Origin: Prosthecobacter sp.
Lineage (GTDB): Bacteria > Verrucomicrobiota > Verrucomicrobiia > Verrucomicrobiales > Verrucomicrobiaceae
Length of the DNA: 64,000 nt
Assembly (NCBI RefSeq): GCF_034366625.1
Contig: NZ_JAXMIH010000019.1
Coordinates: 124,001 to 188,000, forward strand
Direction of reading: 5' to 3'
Each line of letters begins with the position of its first letter. Positions within the stretch are counted from its first letter, which is position 1. Position numbers and translations under genes: made by a program. The notes beneath the pieces were generated by a model. The model was not told where the DNA came from. It saw only the letters and a list, made by a program, of their open reading frames with translations, and made no database searches. Shown one piece after another: positions 8,517 through 15,507 of this stretch.

Positions 8517-10466
8517 ATGGTCGCAGTCGCTGACTTCAGGCTCAAAAACGAAATCCACCCACACAGGCGCTCGCTCCGCCTGCATATCTTCGCGCTGGCT
8601 GTAGGTGGCATGATGGTGGTGTCATCACTCTCACACGGTCAGGAGGCTCCGGTCCCGGGGTTTGTGCCAGGCACCGGCTCGCGCACGGATGTGAAGCCCT
8701 TCTATTTTGCCGTGCCTGCTCCACGCGGACAGATTCTGGACCGCAAGGGCCGCCCGCTGGCGCAAAACACCACGGTGCGCCGCTTGCAAGTGACGGTGCC
8801 GTCAGCGCAGCGGAGCACGCTCGAAACCTACACCGGCTGGCTGGAGAAGACCCTCGTCGAACTCAGCAAGGATGTGCCTGCGGCCCGCATGCCGGAACCG
8901 GATCAGTTGAAGCGCCATTACGAAGACCGCCGCGAACTTCCCGTGACGGTGAGTGATGTGTTGCCCAATGAAGCGGTCTTCGATGCGAAGAAGCATCCGC
9001 ATGCCAACGTGCGCACGGAGTATGTGCGGCATTACCCGCAGGGGGACATGGCGGCGCATCTCTTGGGCTATGTCTCGTCGGAAGGTGCTCCTCCCGCCGG
9101 TCCCATCTTGCGGGGAGAGCCGCTCTGGCAGCGCACAGGCGGGGCAGCGGGACTGGAGGCAGCCTTTAACAAACAGCTCACCGGCACAGACGGCACGCTG
9201 TGCGTCATGATGTCCGATGCGGGCGCCGTCGCTTATGAGCAGGTCTTTGCCGCACCCGAGGGCGGACGTGATGTCGTCACCACGTTGAATCTCGACACGC
9301 AGCTTGCCGCCGAGGCTGCGCTGAAACAGTCTGGCAAACGCGGAGCCGTCGTCATCGTGGACGCGTTCACCGGCGACATCCGCGCGATGGCGAGCAATCC
9401 ACGTTTTGATCCCAATGCCTTCGCGCGCGGCATTTCCAGCAGCGACTTCGCCGCGCTCACGCAGAACATCGACGGTCCGCTCTTTGATCGCGCCGTGCAG
9501 GGCAGTTATCCGCCAGGCTCGGTCTTCAAGCCCATCGTTGTCATGGCCGGACTGCGCGCCGCGACGGTGGACGCCTTTCGTGAGTTCGAGTGCGGTCCCA
9601 CGCTGATGATTGACGGTCGCGAGTTCGACAACTGGTCCAAGGATGACCGCGGCTGGTTCAATGCGCGTGCCGCCATCATCCGCTCCTGCAACACGTACTT
9701 CTATCAGTCCGCCATGGTGACGCGGGACATGCCCATTCTCTACATGGCGCATGAGTTCGGCTTCGGCACGTCACCTGTTCTGCCGCTGAAAACCTCCGCA
9801 GGCTCGCTGCCGAAACGCGCACCCTCGAATCATGACCTGGCGAATCTGTCCATCGGCCAGGGCGTCACGGAAGCCTCGCCGCTGCAGATGGCGCTGGCGA
9901 TGGCCACCCTGGCCAATGGTGCCTGTCGTCCACGTCCGCGATTGGTGATGCAGACGCAGTCCCAGACCGGCCAGGTCAGTGATGTGACCAGCCCGGCGCG
10001 TGAAACCCTCATTCCCGTGAGTGATGTGGACCTCGAGACCGTGAGGCACGCGATGTTCGGCGTGGTGAATCACGTCAACGGCACTGGCAAGGCGGCACGC
10101 TTGAAAAATGTGCCCGTGTTTGGCAAAACTGGCACCGCCCAGTGGGTGCTGCGAGGAGAGAAGGCCAACGTAGTCTGGTTTGCCGGCTATGTGGGCACCA
10201 CCCCGCCACTGGCCTTCACCGTGACCATCGAGGGAAATGCCGGCCAGGGCGGTCTCTCGGGCGGCGGCACGGCGGCACCGGTCATCGCGAAGGTTCTGCG
10301 CGACATCCAGGAACGACCTGCCATCCACGGCGTGAGTTATGAAAAGGGCACCGTCACCGAAGAATCAGATCCTCTCACCGCGCCTTTGACGCCTGCCTTC
10401 ATGCTCGGCGCACCGCCGCCGCCTCCACCGGAGCGTGAGGGCTTCTTCTCACGCCTCTTTCGCTGA
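8517..10466 (+). CDS. Class B penicillin-binding protein 2-like transpeptidase
   Basis: 649 residues. An N-terminal membrane anchor (about residues 22-42) is followed by the PBP dimer domain starting at PRGQILDRKGRPLAQN. The C-terminal transpeptidase has all catalytic motifs: SVFK within GSYPPGSVFKPIV (nucleophile Ser plus Lys), SCN within RSCNTYFY, and KTG within VFGKTGTAQ. It should crosslink peptidoglycan in the periplasm, as PBP2/MrdA does in elongation. The next gene starts 6 bp downstream and encodes a GT51 glycosyltransferase whose own transpeptidase is degenerate. The pair may therefore supply the two activities in trans. An internal start near residue 32 would remove part of the anchor and is less likely. 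Confidence 0.92.
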   Translation: MVAVADFRLKNEIHPHRRSLRLHIFALAVGGMMVVSSLSHGQEAPVPGFVPGTGSRTDVKPFYFAVPAPRGQILDRKGRPLAQNTTVRRLQVTVPSAQRSTLETYTGWLEKTLVELSKDVPAARMPEPDQLKRHYEDRRELPVTVSDVLPNEAVFDAKKHPHANVRTEYVRHYPQGDMAAHLLGYVSSEGAPPAGPILRGEPLWQRTGGAAGLEAAFNKQLTGTDGTLCVMMSDAGAVAYEQVFAAPEGGRDVVTTLNLDTQLAAEAALKQSGKRGAVVIVDAFTGDIRAMASNPRFDPNAFARGISSSDFAALTQNIDGPLFDRAVQGSYPPGSVFKPIVVMAGLRAATVDAFREFECGPTLMIDGREFDNWSKDDRGWFNARAAIIRSCNTYFYQSAMVTRDMPILYMAHEFGFGTSPVLPLKTSAGSLPKRAPSNHDLANLSIGQGVTEASPLQMALAMATLANGACRPRPRLVMQTQSQTGQVSDVTSPARETLIPVSDVDLETVRHAMFGVVNHVNGTGKAARLKNVPVFGKTGTAQWVLRGEKANVVWFAGYVGTTPPLAFTVTIEGNAGQGGLSGGGTAAPVIAKVLRDIQERPAIHGVSYEKGTVTEESDPLTAPLTPAFMLGAPPPPPPEREGFFSRLFR

Positions 10467-10472
10467 CCAACC

Positions 10473-12473
10473 ATGAAATTTTTTCTCCACAAGCTTCGCG
10501 AACGCTGGCGGCGGCTTCCCACCTGGCTGCGTCGCCTGGGTGGCGCGTGCGCCATCGTGTTTCTCATCGGGCTCGTGACCCTGGGCATCGTCTGGCAGCA
10601 CTATGCAGGCATTGCCGCCACCTACGACATGGCGGCGCTCACCCGTGGGCAGAATGAGACTCTCATCGTGGATGTCAGGGGCGAACTCATTGGCAGCGCC
10701 AGCGATATTGAGCGCGAGCCGGTCACGCTCCAGAACGTGCCTCCGCATCTGATCCAGGCCGTCATCGCCACGGAAGACGCGCGCTTTTACTCCCACCCAG
10801 GCTTTGATCTCGTCGGACTCATGCGTGCCGCCGTGGCGAACTTCACCTCGCACGGCATCCGGCAGGGCGGCAGCACCATCACACAGCAGCTCGCGCGCAA
10901 TGCCTTTGGCCTCCAAGGGCGGACCTATGAGCGGAAGCTGACGGAAATTTTTCTGGCCATGCGCATCGAGCGCGAGCGCACGAAGGATCAAATCCTCACG
11001 GACTACCTGAACCGCATTTATCTCGGCCACGGCTGTAGCGGCGTGGGTGCAGCCGCGCGTTGCTACTTTGGCAAGGATGTGCGCGACATCACTCTTATCG
11101 AGGCCGCCACGCTGGCAGGCATCATCAAGGCCCCCGTTACTTTCTCGCCGATTACCCAGCCGAAGTTGGCGCGTCAAAAGCGTGACCTCACGCTGAAGCG
11201 AATGGCAGAGACCGGGGCCATCACCGAGGCGGAGGCCGCTGCCGCTCAGGATGCGCCTGTCGTCGTTCGGCATGACAAGACCCGCGTGCGCACCGGCTAC
11301 ATGCTGGCCGCCGCCCGGGCGGAATTTCAGCGCATGGGCCTCAAGCCGGGCACACCGCCAACCATGTCGATGACCCTGCGTCTGGACTGGCAGCAGCGTC
11401 TTGATGACATGATGCGCCAGCACTTGGACACGCTCGCGCCCAAGGACAAAAACGGGCTGCAAGGAGCCGTGATCGTGCTGGACAATCGCTCCGGGGCCAT
11501 CCTCGCCATGCAAGGCGGGCGCGACTTCACCACCAGCCCCTTCAATCGCGCTCTGGAGGGCGTCCGACCTCCTGGCACCGCCTTTCTCCCGCTCGTCTAT
11601 GCCACCGCGCTCACCTTGCAGCCGGATGTCACCGATTTTCCCATGATCGACGGTCCCCTCGACAACAAGCAGGCCATGATCGGCGGCCTCGTGGGCACCC
11701 TCGGCGAGTGGGGTGCCGATGGTGAGGCGGTGACTTACACTGGCGGCACCATCACCCCCATGCAGGCGCTCTTGGAGGGTCGCACCGCCGCCACCGTCCG
11801 GCTTGGTTATCAAGTCGGTTTGGATCCCCTCCGTGCCGCGCTCGGTCGCTGCGGTTTCACCACACCGCTGCGCACAGAGGCTGCCTTCACCCTCGGCCAG
11901 AGCCATGCGCGCCTCATTGAGCTAGCCCGTGCCTTCACCGCCATCGCCAATGACGGCCGCCCTTGCCCGCTGCCCCGCCTGCTCCTTTCATCCTCTTCTC
12001 CTCGCAGCGACGAAGTCTTCACTCCTGCCGCCGCGTCCCATGTTCGCAATACCATGATCTCAGGCATGATGCGGCCTGAATACCGCAAGCCTCTCGTCGA
12101 GCATAAGCTCGCACAAAAAAGCATCGCCGGCTTCGGCGGCGTCACCTACGACCGCACCGATGCGTGGTTCATCGGCTCTGATCGCGCCCTTACCTGCCTC
12201 GTCTGGATCGGCCACGACAAAGACATCCCCATTGCTCCCAAGGCCACAGCAGCCACCGCCGCTCTTCCTCTCTGGGCCGCCGTCTTTGAGATGGTCACCG
12301 CCGGCCAGCCCAAGGGCTGGGATGCCAAAGGAGGCCTCCCAAAACTGCTGGCCGTTCCCCTTCGCGCCCTGCCCGTGGAGGATGAAGTCCGCGTCCCCGC
12401 CATTCCTCCCGCCTCTGAAGTCGTGCTCGGCCCCGACCCCTACCGCACCGCAGCGGTCCCGGTTGCTCCATAG
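10473..12473 (+). CDS. Class A-type PBP: active GT51 glycosyltransferase with degenerate transpeptidase
   Basis: 666 residues. A membrane anchor lies at about residues 24-48. The GT51 domain is complete, with TEDARFYSHPGFD (catalytic Glu), GGSTITQQLARN, the EIFLAMRIER block and NRIYLGHGC, so lipid II polymerisation is expected. In the transpeptidase half the overall order is preserved but each active-site motif is changed. SxxK aligns to T369-A-F-L372, SxN to G436-R-T438, and KTG to F554-G-G556, while flanking words (RPPGTAF, TVRLGYQVG, DRTDAWFIG) are kept. The fold seems retained without acyl-transfer chemistry. It is 6 bp behind the PBP2-like gene, a probable two-gene operon. A true PBP1A/1C substitute is unlikely given three losses. 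Confidence 0.93.
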   Translation: MKFFLHKLRERWRRLPTWLRRLGGACAIVFLIGLVTLGIVWQHYAGIAATYDMAALTRGQNETLIVDVRGELIGSASDIEREPVTLQNVPPHLIQAVIATEDARFYSHPGFDLVGLMRAAVANFTSHGIRQGGSTITQQLARNAFGLQGRTYERKLTEIFLAMRIERERTKDQILTDYLNRIYLGHGCSGVGAAARCYFGKDVRDITLIEAATLAGIIKAPVTFSPITQPKLARQKRDLTLKRMAETGAITEAEAAAAQDAPVVVRHDKTRVRTGYMLAAARAEFQRMGLKPGTPPTMSMTLRLDWQQRLDDMMRQHLDTLAPKDKNGLQGAVIVLDNRSGAILAMQGGRDFTTSPFNRALEGVRPPGTAFLPLVYATALTLQPDVTDFPMIDGPLDNKQAMIGGLVGTLGEWGADGEAVTYTGGTITPMQALLEGRTAATVRLGYQVGLDPLRAALGRCGFTTPLRTEAAFTLGQSHARLIELARAFTAIANDGRPCPLPRLLLSSSSPRSDEVFTPAAASHVRNTMISGMMRPEYRKPLVEHKLAQKSIAGFGGVTYDRTDAWFIGSDRALTCLVWIGHDKDIPIAPKATAATAALPLWAAVFEMVTAGQPKGWDAKGGLPKLLAVPLRALPVEDEVRVPAIPPASEVVLGPDPYRTAAVPVAP

Positions 12474-12499
12474 GCTGCAAAACAGATGCGGTGGGAGCC

Positions 12500-13315
12500 T
12501 TACAGCCCCATCACTTTCTTCAGATAGTCAATGCTCTGCCGTGCAATCGTCGGCGCATCCGGTGTGTAATCGAACACCTCCACAGAAAGGTAGCCGTCAT
12601 ACTTGGTTTCGCGCAGCGCCGCGATGATCGGCTCGTACTTCACCTCGCCCTGGCCGGGCCCACGTAAGTTGGGATCGTTCGTGTGGAAATGCACCGTCCA
12701 TTCCTTGCTGTCGCGGATGATGTCGGGAATCGGCTTCGATTCGTCGCTCATGGCCTTCACGTCGAGGTGCAGCTTGCAGGAAGGATGATCCACCAACTTG
12801 CACAGGCGGATGGTTTCTTCCGCCGTGTTCAAAAAGTTCGTTTCCTTGCGCCCCAGCGGCTCCATGGCGATCACCACGCCGTATTTGCCGCATTCCTCGG
12901 CCACTTCGCGCACGCAATCGGCCGCACGTTTGAAGGCGTCCTCGTAATTCCACTCCGGCAGCACGTTGCGCGCCTTCGGACTGCCCCAGACCATGATTCG
13001 TCCACCCGTCGCGCCACAGAACTGCGCCAGATGACGGCCGAACTTCACCGTCTCCTTGCGCTGGAGCGCGTCAGGCGTCGTGATGTGAAACCACGTTGGT
13101 TTCGTCAGCAGCCAGTGCAGGCCGAGGATTTCGAGGCCGAACGATTTCGCCTTTGCGCAAAACGTCAGCGCTTCCTCCACGGTCAGTTCCCGTGGATCAT
13201 CCTTCAGCGTGAAGGGCGCCAGCTCAATGGCGTGATAGCCTGCTGCTGCGGCATCCTCACACATTTTCTCAAAGGTCCAGTTCTGGTAGGTCTCGTTACA
13301 GATCGCGAATCGCAT
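12500..13315 (-). CDS. Sugar phosphate isomerase/epimerase (TIM barrel, AP-endonuclease 2 fold)
   Basis: 271 residues. MRFAICNETYQNWTFEKMCE and AAGYHAIELAPF open a TIM barrel of the xylose-isomerase-like/AP endonuclease family 2. Metal-ligand candidates are the Glu in VIAMEPLG, Asp in LHLDVKAMSD, His in VHFHTNDPN and Glu in LSVEVFDY. The family covers hydroxypyruvate, tagatose, inosose and 3-keto-sugar isomerases and epimerases. Verrucomicrobia carry many paralogs, often with Gfo/Idh/MocA enzymes. No signal peptide is present, so it is probably cytoplasmic. It converges on the PBP gene. Substrate unknown. Confidence 0.88.
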   Translation of the reverse strand: MRFAICNETYQNWTFEKMCEDAAAAGYHAIELAPFTLKDDPRELTVEEALTFCAKAKSFGLEILGLHWLLTKPTWFHITTPDALQRKETVKFGRHLAQFCGATGGRIMVWGSPKARNVLPEWNYEDAFKRAADCVREVAEECGKYGVVIAMEPLGRKETNFLNTAEETIRLCKLVDHPSCKLHLDVKAMSDESKPIPDIIRDSKEWTVHFHTNDPNLRGPGQGEVKYEPIIAALRETKYDGYLSVEVFDYTPDAPTIARQSIDYLKKVMGL

Positions 13316-13341
13316 AGGCGGGCAGATTGGGCGCTCATGGC

Positions 13342-13353
13342 GTTGACGTCAAC
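13342..13353. promoter_or_regulatory. 12-bp palindrome upstream of the antitoxin gene
   Basis: GTTGACGTCAAC is a perfect palindrome, 13 bp before ATG 13367 and next to a GGGAGG ribosome-binding-like stretch at 13355-13360. Phd-type antitoxins repress their own promoter through short palindromes, so this is a reasonable operator candidate. That role is inference from position and symmetry only. Confidence 0.45.
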
Positions 13354-13366
13354 TTGGGAGGTGTTC

Positions 13367-13720
13367 ATGCCGGACGATGAATATCTGCTCGCAAATCCGA
13401 CGGATATGCGTCACCTTGGCGCCATGAGCATGACCACGCTGACTCCCACAAGCGCCCGCATGAACCTTTCCAGCCTGCTACGGCGGGCCTTGAAGGGTGA
13501 TGACATCGGCATCGTCATGGACGGGAAGATCATCGCGCTCCGTCCGGTGACGGTGGAAGCCACCGACTACGCGATGCGCGAGTATGGCGTGACCGCCGAT
13601 GAGCTGGCCGGTTTTGAAAAGAAAGTTCATGGCAAAATCGAAAAAGAACGGAAAGCAGGAAAGCTCCGCGAGTTCACCGGCGACATCGAAGCCCTCGTTG
13701 CGGGCAAGAGTCACCGATGA
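13367..13720 (+). CDS. Phd/YefM-like antitoxin
   Basis: 117 residues from ATG 13367, chosen for the GGGAGG stretch 6 bp upstream; internal ATGs at 13424 and 13430 fit the family N-terminus better. The segment TTLTPTSARMNLSSLLRRAL with DDIGIVMDGKIIALRPV matches the Phd/YefM dimer fold that binds DNA. The basic C-terminal tail would wrap the toxin. The toxin-like frame overlaps its 3' end. It would neutralise the downstream protein and autoregulate the pair. Confidence 0.7.
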   Translation: MPDDEYLLANPTDMRHLGAMSMTTLTPTSARMNLSSLLRRALKGDDIGIVMDGKIIALRPVTVEATDYAMREYGVTADELAGFEKKVHGKIEKERKAGKLREFTGDIEALVAGKSHR

Positions 13721-13982
13721 TCTGCTGGATCAGATCCGCCAGCGCTCCAAGGCCGGCCGCAAGGTGATCGGCGAGACGATGAATGCCGTGCTTGCTGCCT
13801 GGGGCCATCCGCATCTGCATTCCGGCGTCAGCATCCGCCGCCTGACCAAAACCATCTTCGAGTGCCGTGTCGGATTGGACGAGCGGCTGGTTTTTGTTTT
13901 TATCGCTACACCACCTGAACTGCTGTTCTTCTTCATCGGTGATCACGATGAGGTTCAGGCACTCATCCGTTCGATGAGATAG
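13629..13982 (+). CDS. RelE/YoeB-like toxin candidate
   Basis: 117 residues if ATG 13629 is used, overlapping the antitoxin by 92 bp. The family-like part starts later, near TTG 13698, so an about 94-residue protein is quite possible. The C-terminal half (IRRLTKTIFECRVGLDERLVF, then FFFIGDHDEVQALI) has the RelE/ParE order: core beta strands ending in a GDHDEV turn. Members cleave ribosome-bound mRNA or inhibit gyrase; which applies here cannot be told. Pairing with a Phd-like gene supports a type II toxin-antitoxin module. Confidence 0.65.
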   Translation: MAKSKKNGKQESSASSPATSKPSLRARVTDDLLDQIRQRSKAGRKVIGETMNAVLAAWGHPHLHSGVSIRRLTKTIFECRVGLDERLVFVFIATPPELLFFFIGDHDEVQALIRSMR

Positions 13983-14012
13983 CGTTGTCAGCATCTTGTG
14001 TTAAATTTCCCC

Positions 14013-14705
14013 ATGTCAGCCGCCCGCCTCATCCTCCTTGCGCTCGCCAGTAGCGCCATTGCCCACGCCGAACTCACGCTCGACGTGTCTGCGATTGAAT
14101 TGAAACCCAAACCCGAGGACGAGGAGGTCGAAACCACGTTCAAGTTCCGCAACAAAGGCGGCAAGACCGTCAAAATCCTTGGCCTCGAGAGCGCCTGCTC
14201 CTGCCTCAGCGCCGAACTCGACAAGGCGGAATACAAACCCGGCGAAGTCGGCACCGGCCATGCCTCGTTCAAGGTTTCCACCTTCATTGGCCGCCACGAA
14301 AAGTCCGTCACCGTCAGCACCGATGACCCCAAACAGCCCGAGTGGCAGGTGAATTTCATCCTCGACGTGCCTGCGGTCGTGGACATCAAGCCGAAGACGC
14401 TCGAATGGTTCATCGGCGACACCCCTGGGTCAAAATCCAGCCTCGTGCGTTTCACGGGAGATGAGCCGATGAAAATCATCAAAGTCACGCCCATCCGCGA
14501 CAACGTGAATTTTGACTGGAAGGAACTGAAGGAGGGGCGTGAATACCTCGTCACTGTGACGCCCAAGTCCACGCAGGACGTCACGATGAGCGCGTTGAAG
14601 ATCGAGACCAGCAGCAGCATCGCCAAATACCGCAACCAGCTCGTGTTTTTCTCCATCAGCCGGAAGCCGGAGCCGCAGCCAGCAACGACCGCTGCCAAGA
14701 AATAA
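14013..14705 (+). CDS. DUF1573 domain secreted protein
   Basis: 230 residues from ATG 14013 with a Sec signal ending near AIAHAE. The body matches the DUF1573 immunoglobulin-like module: VETTFKFRNKGGKTVKIL, then the ACSCLSAEL segment whose two cysteines are the family hallmark, then HASFKVSTFIGRHEKSVTVS. A second, poorer Ig-like repeat follows. DUF1573 proteins are numerous in Planctomycetes, Verrucomicrobia and Bacteroidetes and often sit with rhodanese or DoxX/MauE-like genes. Here a periplasmic rhodanese starts 12 bp downstream, so a shared extracytoplasmic thiol role is plausible. Exact function unknown. Confidence 0.85.
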   Translation: MSAARLILLALASSAIAHAELTLDVSAIELKPKPEDEEVETTFKFRNKGGKTVKILGLESACSCLSAELDKAEYKPGEVGTGHASFKVSTFIGRHEKSVTVSTDDPKQPEWQVNFILDVPAVVDIKPKTLEWFIGDTPGSKSSLVRFTGDEPMKIIKVTPIRDNVNFDWKELKEGREYLVTVTPKSTQDVTMSALKIETSSSIAKYRNQLVFFSISRKPEPQPATTAAKK

Positions 14706-14717
14706 CCTGGCTGCTTT

Positions 14718-15155
14718 ATGCTTCGTTCCATTCGACAGGCTTTCATCCTTTTGCTGCTCGCCTCTGCGGCCGCTTGGGCCACCCATGCCTGGCATCCACG
14801 TGCCCCGGCGCTGTATCTCGTCGAGGAACCGCTGCGAAATGACGAAGTCAGCATGCAGGTCATTCAAGAACGTTGGAAGGGTGATGTCCTGTGGATCGAC
14901 GCCCGTATCCAGGAACAGTATGATGCAGCACACATCCCAGGTGCTCTCCTGCTCAATGAGCAGGGCTTTGAGCAGCAGTTGTTCAATTACCTCGATGGCC
15001 TGCAGGTGAACACCAAGCCCATCGTGGTCTATTGCAGCGCCGCGAAGTGTGATGCTAGCCGCAAGGTGCTCGAACGTCTCAAGCAAATGCTGCCCATTGA
15101 GAACGCTTTTGTGCTCAAAGGTGGTTGGAAGGCATGGGAGAGCGCCAACAAATGA
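14718..15155 (+). CDS. Periplasmic rhodanese-like protein
   Basis: 145 residues with an N-terminal signal or anchor (FILLLLASAAAWATHAW). A single rhodanese domain has WIDARIQEQYDAAHIPGAL and the active-site loop VVYCSAAKCDAS, where the first Cys is the expected persulfide carrier. It follows the DUF1573 gene by 12 bp, suggesting co-expression. Sulfurtransfer or thiol sensing in the periplasm is the inference. Confidence 0.87.
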   Translation: MLRSIRQAFILLLLASAAAWATHAWHPRAPALYLVEEPLRNDEVSMQVIQERWKGDVLWIDARIQEQYDAAHIPGALLLNEQGFEQQLFNYLDGLQVNTKPIVVYCSAAKCDASRKVLERLKQMLPIENAFVLKGGWKAWESANK

Positions 15156-15196
15156 CATTGACGGCATCCGGTATTTTTCCGTAGCATGGCGGTCCT

Positions 15197-15463
15197 ATGT
15201 CACTCCAAGCACTTCTCATCTGGTCCGTTCTAGGTCTGGTCGCCGGCATCATTGCCAAGCTCATCATGCCGGGCAGGCAGGGCATCAACCCCATCACCAC
15301 GGTGCTGCTCGGTATCGCCGGCAGCATCATTGGCGGCAAAGTCGGCAGTCTGGTCAACTGGGGTGTTGCGGGTGAATTCAGCGTCAAGGGCATCATCACC
15401 GCCGTCGGCGGCGCTGTGCTGTTGATGTTTGTGTGGGGTTTGATTTTCAAGAAGAAGGCGTGA
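15197..15463 (+). CDS. GlsB/YeaQ/YmgE family membrane protein
   Basis: 88 residues with three hydrophobic segments. The family words are present: GLVAGIIAKLIMPGRQG after helix 1, TTVLLGIAGSIIGG in helix 2, and VGGAVLLMFVWGLI in helix 3, ending in a short basic tail. This is the transglycosylase-associated/YeaQ family of small inner-membrane stress proteins, with no proven activity. It lies between the rhodanese and NfeD genes in the same direction. Confidence 0.92.
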   Translation: MSLQALLIWSVLGLVAGIIAKLIMPGRQGINPITTVLLGIAGSIIGGKVGSLVNWGVAGEFSVKGIITAVGGAVLLMFVWGLIFKKKA

Positions 15464-15507
15464 GCGGCTGTGGTTGCTAGGCGGTGTTCGCGCACGTAGT
15501 CTAAGTC

